Assembly: GCF_001641265.1 (NCBI RefSeq)
Contig: NW_020167521.1
Span: 1,922,001 to 1,986,000, forward strand
Source: Pseudogymnoascus destructans
Lineage: Eukaryota > Ascomycota > Leotiomycetes > Thelebolales > Thelebolaceae
Length of the DNA stretch: 64,000 bases
Direction: 5' to 3'
In this document: positions 31,572 through 39,742 of the stretch, piece by piece
Layout: each line of letters starts with the position of its first letter
How positions within the stretch are numbered: the first letter of the stretch is position 1
Position numbers and translations under genes: made by a program
Notes under the pieces: model-generated
Told to the model about the DNA's origin: nothing
Database searches by the model: none
What the model saw: only the letters and a program-made list of their open reading frames with translations

Positions 31572-32184
31572 TGTTACGATTATAGCTTACAGCTTGTTAT
31601 GGTTGTTATGGTTGTTATGGTTGTTATGGTTGTTACGGTTGTTACGGGTGCAGCCTTAGCCACCAAGGCTACAACCGCTAAGCGGACAACTGTATATTAC
31701 GAGGAATAGCCTCACCTTCCTTCCTTCTTCTTCTTCTTCTTCTCTTTAGATTCAATCTAGCTTATTATTCTCCGGACTGGCTTCTTGACCTCCATGACTG
31801 TAAGGACACAGGGCACCCAGCTCACAGTAATAGCATATGATAGTGCGAGTCGGAGGCTAAACGGATGCTATCCTATAGGTCTACTACGAAGGATACAAAA
31901 AAGATGAAGGGGGAACCCCGTTGAGTCTGTTTCCTTAACTCCCGAAACGGGCCCGACTCGGTTATCCCAACCCTAGCCCTGAACCTTCCACCGCAACAGG
32001 TCTACATCGGCCCTGAACCCTATACACTTACCGTCCCCCACTATAGTGTAACTCGCTATATGATCCTCTACTGGTTCAAAACCCCACCGAGTCGGATTCC
32101 ATGTTTGTAGTGACCGTAACAGTTCTGAGACAGGTTCTTCGAGTATCTAGGTACGGAGGCATCCTTACAGTGACCATCGTAACA
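31572..32184 (+). repeat. Family C 3' LTR containing a nested solo LTR
   Basis: It matches the 5' LTR (25308–25516) but has an expanded TTGTTATGG tandem (about six units) and is split by the family D LTR at 31799–32169. A G13 polypurine tract precedes it. Confidence 0.85.
31799..32169 (-). mobile_element. Family D solo LTR (371 bp) nested in the family C LTR
   Basis: It is nearly the same sequence as 23460–23831. The flanks are ATGAC (31794–31798) and GTGAC (32170–32174), a target duplication with one transition. The uninterrupted site (CCATGACCATCG) is visible in the 5' LTR at about 25500, which confirms the insertion point. Confidence 0.9.
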
Positions 32185-32738
32185 AAGATAAACATTACGC
32201 AAATGGCTAAGCTTAAGAGTTCAACAGCCATTAATAACTACTACTAGGAATGCATAGGAGACCTAGAGCAGTGTAATAACAGAGTATAGAAGATGCTTTA
32301 GAGAGAAGGCACGAAACCCATTATGCGCCTAGAAAGGAGAGCAATAGAACAGCTCAGCTCCTTATCTACACCACGAAGGAAGGAACAATCATAGCACAGA
32401 GGTTAATGGGAATGGGCGACAATGGATGCGACAGAGGCTAATCACCCCTAACACTCTTATATCTACTAGGAATACTGCACTAGGATGACTGTGAGTATCA
32501 TTTGTAGAAAAAAGAAAAACACTAGTTATTCCCTAGATCCTCCCCTAGGATCCATTTCAAGGGTGACAACTAAGTTCATGCTTAAGACAAAGACGGTCTA
32601 AAGCAAAATGAGCGGAGGAAGGACTACCACCTCAACTACTACTAGAGGATGACAAGTATGACGTTTACTCCTCTAACAAGTTAAAAAACTAGGAGTCCTT
32701 AATGGTAGGCCACTAGCGAGCAACACAAAGAGGCCTAG
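32185..32738 (+). mobile_element. Family B' gypsy relic, gag C-terminal part (plus strand)
   Basis: Read through RIP stops, this resembles the gag C-terminal half of element E (MAKLK..., RLERRAIEQLS, TEANHPW, YWEYC). It ends with AAGTTAAAAAACTAGGAG, which preserves the same gag stop and slippery heptamer as E. Element E interrupts it exactly after CCTAG, and the relic resumes at 39743. Confidence 0.75.
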
Positions 32739-33213
32739 TGTAACGCTGACTTCTAAACGATAGAAGACACAGAGGTTCTCTTGCGTAAAGGTTTACTTAT
32801 CAGAGGAGGCAGGGGATCAGACACAAAGGCTTCAAGTAACACGTTACTAGTATATAACAAATACTGTATTGAGTTGAGCACGAAGCTCCTATCTAAGGAA
32901 ATACTATCTACTTATATAGTGGCGTCGTGCCTAGTGGACTCTTGGGAACTCACTCGAGTCCTCGGAGTCCTGGACTCTTAGGACTCTTCTCATCATCCTG
33001 CGAGTCCATCACGTGCCTAGTGGACTCCTGGGAACTCACTCGAGTCCTCGGAGTCCTGGACTCTTAGGACTCTTCTCATCATCCTGCGAGTCCGTCACGT
33101 GATACTTTCGGAACTACTATTCCCCGCTGCCCCTCCAGGTACCAGGGCCGGTCTCATGCGACCTCCCTCCTTCCTGTCCTGTAGTTGGCCAGCCTTCTTG
33201 TTCCGTCGTAACA
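32739..33213 (-). repeat. Element E 3' LTR (475 bp)
   Basis: Its termini are TGTAACGCTGACTTC and CCGTCGTAACA on the plus strand. It contains two tandem 86-bp units (32927–33012 and 33013–33098) differing at two bases. Each has about six GAGTCC or GGACTC half-sites and ends in or next to CACGTG. Confidence 0.95.
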
Positions 33214-33229
33214 CTCGCTCCCTTCCCCT
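33214..33229 (-). promoter_or_regulatory. Element E polypurine tract
   Basis: On the minus strand AGGGGAAGGGAGCGAG directly precedes the 3' LTR, the expected place and composition for plus-strand DNA priming during reverse transcription. Confidence 0.7.
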
Positions 33230-33309
33230 GGGCATTCGTCTCGAATCCTATAAGTACGTCCATGTCCCCGGGACTCTGCTGCTCCTCAGCGAGTCCTTCA
33301 ACATGCAAC

Positions 33310-33876
33310 ATGCCTACTGACACTGCCCGCAAACTCCAGGAACGCAACGATCTTGTCCGTCGAATAAAGAACCACGGATACGAACTACCCGAAATGGATT
33401 CTTGCTCGAACTGCGTGAGGCGAAACATTACTTGCGTGTCGTCTCCAAATGATTCACGGCGGTGCGCCGAGTGCGTTCGTCGCAACTTGAAAGAAAAGTG
33501 TGACTGTATGGGTCCTGAGCATCCCGACTGGGTGAAGCTCGAACGGGAGGAGGATCGCCTGGATCGCGAAGAGGAAGAAACCCTTTCGAAGTTACTTCGT
33601 CTGCGGAAGCAGAAACGCCTCATCCGAACCCGTGGTAAAGATATGCTCCGGCGAGGTTTGAAAACCCTCGACGAGCTTGATGCGGCAGAGGAGGCCGAAC
33701 GTGTGGCTGCTGAGAAGCGTGACGCTGTTGAGGTCGAGGAACAGGCAGTTAGCGCTGCCTCCTCGTCTGTGACCGGGACCCTCGCTTCCTCCGATCCACT
33801 GGCCTACTCCCCTGCATCTTGGGATCAATGGCTGGCAGATGGCGGCGTCGATATTCCTCCAGCAGTTCTTTGCTGA
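33310..33876 (+). CDS. Antisense ORF of element E: Zn2Cys6-like cluster plus predicted coiled coil
   Basis: This 188-aa ORF lies on the strand opposite gag-pol and overlaps the last 128 nt of pol. From M33310, Cys residues at 32, 35, 42, 52, 55 and 64 follow C-x2-C-x6-C-x9-C-x2-C-x8-C, which fits the published Gal4-type binuclear zinc cluster spacing; an extra Cys is at 66. Arg pairs follow Cys35 and Cys55. Residues about 75–150 are charged and heptad-like (EREEDRLDREEEE onward), a probable coiled coil, as in Zn2Cys6 dimers. The tail is Ser/Asp-rich. An upstream in-frame ATG at 33262 exists, but a TATAAG at 33250 sits too close to it, so I prefer 33310. The clean ORF and its composition suggest real coding; DNA binding is not shown. 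Confidence 0.65.
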   Translation: MPTDTARKLQERNDLVRRIKNHGYELPEMDSCSNCVRRNITCVSSPNDSRRCAECVRRNLKEKCDCMGPEHPDWVKLEREEDRLDREEEETLSKLLRLRKQKRLIRTRGKDMLRRGLKTLDELDAAEEAERVAAEKRDAVEVEEQAVSAASSSVTGTLASSDPLAYSPASWDQWLADGGVDIPPAVLC

Positions 33877-36800
33877 TGTTCCTTGTTGGTTCCCACGAAT
33901 TATCCGTAGGTTCGTAATTTTCCCATTTTATCAAAAACTCTTCTCGACGTCCTACTAACCTTCTGTCTAGGATCGCTTCGACCTCATATTCGATTATCTC
34001 ATTCTCGGGTTGGAGTTCGGTGTCGGTCGCAATTGGGGTATTTCCTCTTGCTGGTTCCAGTAGTGAGACATGAAATACCGGGTGTAGTCTAGACTTCCTG
34101 GGTAGCTGCAGTCTGTAATTAACTGAGCTGACTTTGTTCAATATTTTGAATGGTCCCAATTTCTTGGAGTCCAACTTTGTGCTTGGTCGTTTCGTTTTGA
34201 TATGTTTCCGGAGTAGGTATACTTTATCCCCCTCCTTGAAGGCAGGTTCCATACTGCGCTTCTTGTTTGCGTATGCGGCGGATCGTTCATTTAAGAATTG
34301 GATGTCCGTCGCAAGTTGTTCGTGGAACGATTTCAGTTGTTCCACCACGATCAGGGCTTGTTCAGCTCGTGATTCATCCGGTCTTGGTTGCCTATATGCT
34401 TCTGGCTGGTAGCCATAATTGGCAAAGAACGGTGAGACTTTCGTTGCTTCTGTCATCGCGCTGTTATATGCAAACTGTGCGATGGGTAAGATCTGAACCC
34501 AGTTATCCTGTTGATGATTGACATAGCTTCGCAGGTACTGTTCAAGGGTCTGATTTAATCTTTCTGTTTGGCCGTCTGTCTGGGGATGAAAAGCTGTTGA
34601 CAGCTTATGATTTGTTCCCAGTAGCGCCATCAATGATTTCCAGAATTTCGAAGTAAAGAGCTTGTCTCTATCTGAGATGATTTCTTCTGGCATCCCATGA
34701 TCGGCTAATATGACTCGAATGAAGGTATATGCGAGCGCCTCGGCGTCGCTAGCTTCTAGATATGGTATAAACTTCCCATATTTCGTGAGTCTTTCCGTGA
34801 TGACGAGGATAGAGTCGTATTCTATTCCTGTTAACGGGTCCTTGGAGGGTGGAAGCTTGACGATGAAGTCCAAAGCTATTGATTTCCACGCTCCTTTTGG
34901 TACTGGTGTCGACTTGAGTTGTCCGTATGGCAGGTGCCTATTGGATTTTGACTTGCTGCAAATGTCGCACTCTCTTACCACTGTCTCTACCTGCTTCCTC
35001 ATACCTGGGAAGTAGTAGTGTCGACTGATTCGTTCGAAGGTTCGTGTTACTCCCTGATGACCGTGTGCTGGTAACGAGTGTTGTTCTTGCACCAGCGGGC
35101 GTCTCATTTGACTTGGGACATACACTAACCCTTTGTATCGAATCAATCCTTGTTCGTCGATGGTGAAGTCGCCTTCGACTTTGGACAAGACTCGCTTGGC
35201 GCATTCGTCTGTTGCGTAAGCTTTCTTGAGTCTTTCCTCGAGTTCTGTATCTTCGATGACTGAGATCGTCGCTAGTAACTCGTTGTACTGTATTCCTGCA
35301 TCTGTTTTCTTCAGAATTGCTCTAGGTCTTTTTTCCTTTGGGCCGGTGTAGTCGGTCCGTCTGCTGAGAGCGTCTGCTCTTGCATTCTCTGAGCCCTTGC
35401 GATAGGTTATCGTGAAGTTGTAGGCTGCGAGGGTTTCTGCCCAGCGGACTTGTCTGCGGTTTAAAACCTTGGTCGTGGTGAAGTATATGAGGTTCTTGTG
35501 ATCCGTCCATACCTGCACAGGGTAGGTGGATCCCTCAAGATATACTCGCCACTGCTCAAAGGCAACGACAATAGCCAGTAGCTCCTTGTCGTGGATGTCG
35601 TAATTGAGTTCCGCGGGTGACAGTTTCCTAGAGTAGTACGCGATTGGTTTGAACTTACCGTTCTCGTCTGGTTGATTCAGACATGCTCCAATTGCGAAGT
35701 CAGAAGAGTCCGTTTCGAGGATGATCTTCTTTGCAGGGTCAAATGTAGCAAGGATAGGTGCTTCCGTGAACTTCGTCTTAAGTTCCTGGAAAGCAGCCTC
35801 TGCCTTGTCCGTCCATTTGAATTCGAGATCCTTTCTGGTAAGCTCCGTGAGTGGTTGAGCTACCTTGGAATATCCCGAGATGAATCTCCGGTAGAAGTTG
35901 GCGAAGCCTAGGAAGGCTTGCACTTCCTTGACCGTGGTCGGTGTTGGCCATTCCAACACTGCCGTTACTTTTGCTTGGTCCATCTTGATGCCGTGCGTTC
36001 CAATAATGTAACCCAAGAATTCGACTTGGTTTTTATGGAACTCGCACTTCTCTGGTTTGAGGAGTAAGCTGTACTCCTTTAGTTTCTTCAGGACGAGTTT
36101 GACATGCTTGACATGCTCCTCCTTGGTTGCTGAATACACCAGGACGTCGTCTAGGTAGACGATGGTAAAGATGTCTAAGTATTCATGCAAAGCATCATTC
36201 ATCAGTCGTTGCATGGATGCGGGTGCATTTGTTAGCCCAAAGGGCATGACTTGATACTCGAATAGGCCATAGCGGGTGCGGAATGCTGTTTTCCACTCTT
36301 CCCCAGCCTTGATTCGGATCAGGTTGTATGCTCCTCGCAGATCTAGCTTACTGAAGATCTTTGCTCCTTGAAATCTATCGTGTAGTTCGTTGATTAACGG
36401 CAGGGCATACCTGTCCTTGATTGTGATGTTGTTCAACGCTCGATAGTCCACACATAACCGTAGGGAGCCGTCTTTCTTTGGTACGAAAAGCACCGGACTT
36501 CCTGCTGGTGATGTGGATGGTCTGATGAATCCTTTCGCTAGGTTATCATCGATGTACTCCTTAAGTACCTTCAGCTCCTTTTCCGATAGCTGATATATTG
36601 GTCCGAACGGTGGACTCTTGTCTTTCTCCAAAGGTATCTCGTGATCCCATGGTTGGTGCTTAGGAAGCGCCTCGTTCTTAGGGCCTTCCTGGAATAATTG
36701 CTCGTATTCCTTGTACTCCACCGGTATACTCGTCGGTGAGGATGCCTGGGCTAGGTCATCGAGCTCGGAGGTTGCACATAACTCCTTCCGGCCCTGGGAG

Positions 36801-37278
36801 GGTTTCTCCCGTTGTCGCGTGTCCGTCCGTTGTTCACACGCGCACTGGCTCATCACAACTTTCTCGTTCCACCAGTCGATCTGGGGGTTGTGTTTCTTGA
36901 GCCATGGCATACCAAGGATGCACGCATGGTTGTCCATGTGCACGATGTCAAACTGAATCGTTTCCTTGTGCCGGTGTAGCATGACCATTTCCAATGGGAC
37001 CGTTTCGTGGGTCACCATTCCTTCATTAGTCGAGATGGGCTCTCCATCTACGACCATTAACGGGTATGGTTCGGTTTTCAATTGCGTCTTGAAACCTTGC
37101 GTGTCTGCTACTTTCTTTGTCATAAAGTTGCCCGTCGCTCCTGAGTCAATCATTGCTCGGAGGTGTCGCTGTTGTATCTTAGCGACCACATATAGTTGCA
37201 TGCTGCCCGTCGTGGCGCATAGCTGGTCTGTACTAGGCCTCTTCGTGTCGCTCGCCGGTGGCCTACCGTCGAGGACTC
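33749..37278 (-). CDS. pol: Element E Pol: protease, RT, RNase H, integrase, chromodomain
   Basis: The Pol frame is open from just after the slippery site; an internal ATG at 37201 gives 1150 aa, used for numbering here. Protease: MIDSGATGNF (catalytic Asp19). Reverse transcriptase: LCVDYRALN and YLDD at 349–352. RNase H: ILETDSSDFAIGA around 494–506 and a Glu-containing helix near 540. Integrase: zinc finger with HGH near 713–715 and C745/C748, then catalytic D778, D844 and E880. A GPFKI/HPVFHVSLL segment (about 1016–1048) leads to a chromodomain at about 1070–1122, with WEPTRN typical of this fold, followed by a very basic tail. Chromodomains of this group direct integration to chromatin marks. 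All catalytic residues are present, so the protein should be active. Confidence 0.95.
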
Positions 37279-37288
37279 CTAGTTTTTT
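37251..37288 (-). promoter_or_regulatory. Programmed -1 frameshift signal at the gag–pol junction of element E
   Basis: On the minus strand the gag frame ends TCA AAA AAC TAG. The heptamer A AAA AAC (37282–37288) is one of the best slippery sites known. After an 8-nt spacer (37274–37281) a hairpin follows at 37251–37273: CTCGACGGT, loop AGGCC, ACCGGCGAG, eight of nine positions paired. Slipping back one base leads into CTA GGA GTC and the open pol frame. The same heptamer occurs in the relatives at 62563 and near 32690. In the copy near 62.5 kb, a G-C pair of the stem is replaced by A-T. Confidence 0.85.
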
Positions 37289-39216
37289 GACTCGTCCGAG
37301 GAAGGATAGTATTCATCCGCTTCCAATGGTGGTCCTTGGGGAGATCGTTTCCCTCGCTCTTCTGCTTCGTCTAGCAGATGTGGGTATTTCTCGTATACCT
37401 GTTCGCTTTTGATAGGCAAGTCCCCTTCAGACTGGCTTCGCCTGAGGGCGTGAACTTGCTCTGCGTCTCTGAAGTGTATCCTGGGCGAGGATCGGGGAAA
37501 CAACTGATTCTGGTGTTTCTTTTTCCAGTGGAGCTTGCAATCATCTTCGCTGCAATACTCCCAGTAGACATACGCGTGCCAGGGATGATCAGTCTCTGTT
37601 GCGTCTGTCGTTGATAGTTCCCGCTGTCCTCTCACCCATGCACTATCTTCCCTCGGAGGCGTGGAGAACGTGTCTAGTTGCTCCATGGCTCTCCTTTCGA
37701 TGCGTGGAGTAGGTCTCGCATTTTCCCGTCGGAGCATATCTCTGGCTTTCTCGTCGTACTTCTTCAGGGCTCTCCTGCGGTCCTGGTAGTAAAGTTCGAC
37801 GCTTTTCATATACTTCAGTTTAGCCATATGCTCGACATCCTTCTCCAGTTCTTCCGCTTCTTGGGCTTCCAACTTAGCTACGTCTTGGGACGTGCCAAGC
37901 AGCCTGCGGGTATTCGTTAGTTGGTCGTAGTATCTCCAGAGGTCATCCTTGCAGTCGTCCACCTTGCATTTTAACGGAAGTTCCTGTAACAGGTTCCCGT
38001 AGAGGTCTTTAAGCATGGGGATTTTCCTCTGGCCATTGGGCTTGTCTCGTTCGGCCCTAATCTTCGCGTGGGCGTGTTTTGCCATGCATCTTACTACGTT
38101 CTTGCACCGTGGACTCATTGGTTCCGTAGGTGCGAGTTCATCGAAGGTCTCCTGTTCCGAGACGGTGAACGATTCCGCCTCCGACCCTTCATCTGAGCTC
38201 TCGTCTTCTGGGGTGCTTTCGCTGTTTATTCCCCAGTCCTGTTTGCTCACAAACGTTGCGTTCAACTGTCCTGTCCAGGTGGCATTGAGTTGTTTGCCGA
38301 CTTTGCGTCCGCCGTTCCCTTTCTTTGGCTGTCTGCAGTCTCGGGCCATGTGGCCTGGCTTGTCGCAGTTAAAACAGAGTCGTTCCTTGAATTGTCTGTC
38401 TTTCTTAGGGTCACGGGGTCGTCCAGGTTTGAACGTGGCATCGAGTTCCATTGGGTCCGACCAGCGGTTGTCTCGCGGGTGTTGATCCCGTCGTCTGCCC
38501 TCGTTTCCCCGGTAGGGGTAACTTTTCTTGGGCTTGTCATAGGTCCGACGTTCCTTCTGGAATTCGTATAGTCGATTGTCGATTCGGACCGTATGTTCGA
38601 TTAGCGCTACCATGTCCGTTGGTTGTTGTTCCAAACGGGCAAGTTCCATACGTATATGGCTCTTCAGCCCACGTCGGTAGTGGCTGATGAGTGCGCTGGC
38701 GTCCCATCCTGTCTGATTGCCGTATCTCTGGAATTCTGTGGAGTATGTGAGGGCGCTGCCAGTCTGCTTAAGTGCAAACAGATGGTCTTCTGCGGTCTTA
38801 ATCTCATCGATGTCTCCGAACATGCGTCGGATTTCCTTACAGAATCCATTCCAGCTGCCAAACATAGTCTGCGTAGTTGTCATGCTTCCATTGGTACTTT
38901 CATATTTGAAATAGTCCTTGAGGAATGGTTCAATCCATCGCAGGGCTTCCCCCCTAAGGTAGGACGCAGTCCACAGGGCATAGCTCTCCTGGGTGGGGAA
39001 CTTCTCATCATTGAAGTGCTGGTACAGTTCGACCTGTAGCAAAAACACCTCAAGTTCCTTTCGGTTGCCGGAGTAAGTGTCGGGCAACTTGACGCGTAGA
39101 GTTTCCTTGAGTTCGTTGACGGTGGGTGCATCGGGCATCTCTTCATTCTCAGGCTTAGACCTCTGAGACGAAGTTGGCGTGGTGGGGGTTTTCCCCTTCG
39201 AACTGACGACAGACAT
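37279..39216 (-). CDS. gag: Element E Gag (645 aa) with CCHC zinc knuckle
   Basis: The start is the ATG at 39216, soon after the primer site. Residues about 40–220 form a Ty3/gypsy gag core (Retrotrans_gag), with YLRGEALRWIEPFL and the downstream FCKEIRRMFGD motif. A single CCHC zinc knuckle CFNCDKPGHMARDC spans residues 281–294 and would bind RNA. The C-terminal 300 residues are charged and unusual, with a second Cys/His-containing patch (YCSEDDCKLHWKKKHQ) before the end. The stop TAG at 37279–37281 lies directly on the -1 slippery site, so most translation yields Gag and a minority Gag-Pol. Confidence 0.95.
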   Translation of the reverse strand: MSVVSSKGKTPTTPTSSQRSKPENEEMPDAPTVNELKETLRVKLPDTYSGNRKELEVFLLQVELYQHFNDEKFPTQESYALWTASYLRGEALRWIEPFLKDYFKYESTNGSMTTTQTMFGSWNGFCKEIRRMFGDIDEIKTAEDHLFALKQTGSALTYSTEFQRYGNQTGWDASALISHYRRGLKSHIRMELARLEQQPTDMVALIEHTVRIDNRLYEFQKERRTYDKPKKSYPYRGNEGRRRDQHPRDNRWSDPMELDATFKPGRPRDPKKDRQFKERLCFNCDKPGHMARDCRQPKKGNGGRKVGKQLNATWTGQLNATFVSKQDWGINSESTPEDESSDEGSEAESFTVSEQETFDELAPTEPMSPRCKNVVRCMAKHAHAKIRAERDKPNGQRKIPMLKDLYGNLLQELPLKCKVDDCKDDLWRYYDQLTNTRRLLGTSQDVAKLEAQEAEELEKDVEHMAKLKYMKSVELYYQDRRRALKKYDEKARDMLRRENARPTPRIERRAMEQLDTFSTPPREDSAWVRGQRELSTTDATETDHPWHAYVYWEYCSEDDCKLHWKKKHQNQLFPRSSPRIHFRDAEQVHALRRSQSEGDLPIKSEQVYEKYPHLLDEAEERGKRSPQGPPLEADEYYPSSDESKN

Positions 39217-39252
39217 GTTGCTTTGTGTGTAAGCCGGTACCTCGTAGAAGTG

Positions 39253-39260
39253 GTGCTCAA
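39253..39260 (-). promoter_or_regulatory. Element E candidate self-priming site (8 nt)
   Basis: On the minus strand TTGAGCAC starts two bases inside the 5' LTR edge. Its complement GTGCTCAA lies in the LTR at 39398–39405, about 30 bp downstream of TATATAAG, where the mRNA should start. No TGG-type tRNA primer site is visible. The position matches elements C and D. Eight bases is short compared with the 11 nt of Tf1, so the claim rests mainly on geometry. Confidence 0.5.
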
Positions 39261-39434
39261 AGTGTAACGCTGACTTCTAAACGATAGAAGACACAGAGGT
39301 TCTCTTGCGTAAAGGTTTACTTATCAGAGGAGGCAGGGGATCAGACACAAAGGCTTCAAGTAACACGTTACTAGTATATAACAAATACTGTATTGAGTTG
39401 AGCACGAAGCTCCTATCTAAGGAAATACTATCTA

Positions 39435-39442
39435 CTTATATA
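39435..39442 (-). promoter_or_regulatory. TATA box of the element E LTR promoter
   Basis: TATATAAG is on the minus strand. Its predicted start site about 30 bp downstream coincides with the self-priming complement at 39398–39405, and the GAGTCC array begins 9 bp upstream of it. Confidence 0.6.
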
Positions 39443-39450
39443 GTGGCATC

Positions 39451-39622
39451 GTGCCTAGTGGACTCTTGGGAACTCACTCGAGTCCTCGGAGTCCTGGACT
39501 CTTAGGACTCTTCTCATCATCCTGCGAGTCCATCACGTGCCTAGTGGACTCCTGGGAACTCACTCGAGTCCTCGGAGTCCTGGACTCTTAGGACTCTTCT
39601 CATCATCCTGCGAGTCCGTCAC
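39451..39622 (-). promoter_or_regulatory. Two 86-bp GAGTCC-rich tandem units upstream of the LTR TATA box
   Basis: The units (39451–39536 and 39537–39622) each contain about six GAGTCC/GGACTC half-sites in both orientations, some as near-palindromes, plus CACGTG at each unit end. Their place directly upstream of TATATAAG is that of an upstream activating region. The binding factor is unknown; E-box factors and the element's own zinc-cluster ORF are candidates. Confidence 0.5.
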
Positions 39623-39742
39623 GTGATACTTTCGGAACTACTATTCCCCGCTGCCCCTCCAGGTACCAGGGCCGGTCTCATGCGACCTCCCTCCTTCCTG
39701 TCCTGTAGTTGGCCAGCCTTCTTGTTCCGTCGTAACACCTAG

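Larger units (their letters stand above)
25308..32184 (+). mobile_element. Family C: full-length RIP-mutated chromovirus (Ty3/gypsy with chromodomain)
   Basis: Both LTRs (25308–25516 and 31572–32184, the latter with a nested insertion), a primer site, gag with a zinc-knuckle remnant, protease, reverse transcriptase, RNase H, integrase, a chromodomain and a polypurine tract of 13 Gs (31556–31568) are present in order on the plus strand. Dozens of TAG/TGA/TAA codons replace Trp and Gln codons, so it is dead. The flanking 5-mers AAGAG (left) and AAGAT (right) differ by one base, and the flanking B sequences are in opposite orientations, so the outer ends may have been rearranged. An internal 5S rRNA-like sequence lies in the leader, and a solo LTR of family E interrupts gag. 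Confidence 0.85.
32739..39737 (-). mobile_element. Family E: apparently intact chromovirus (6999 bp), CCTAG target duplication
   Basis: Its LTRs are 32739–33213 and 39263–39737 (475 bp each), with a single difference that I can see (G at 32924, A at 39448). The target duplication CCTAG lies at 32734–32738 and 39738–39742. On the minus strand the order is 5' LTR with TATATAAG, self-priming primer site, gag (37279–39216), -1 frameshift signal, pol (to 33749), polypurine tract (33214–33229) and 3' LTR. On the plus strand it also carries a Zn2Cys6-like ORF (33310–33876). All coding frames are free of stops, in sharp contrast to the RIP-riddled neighbours, so insertion is recent and the element may be mobile. 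Confidence 0.95.
39263..39737 (-). repeat. Element E 5' LTR (475 bp)
   Basis: It is the twin of 32739–33213 with one visible difference. It should contain the promoter for gag-pol transcription toward lower coordinates. Confidence 0.95.

Noticed and set aside
39305..39505. 66-aa ORF found identically at 27433, 32781 and 39305
   Set aside because: It lies inside the E LTR and starts at TTG; it recurs only because the LTR does.
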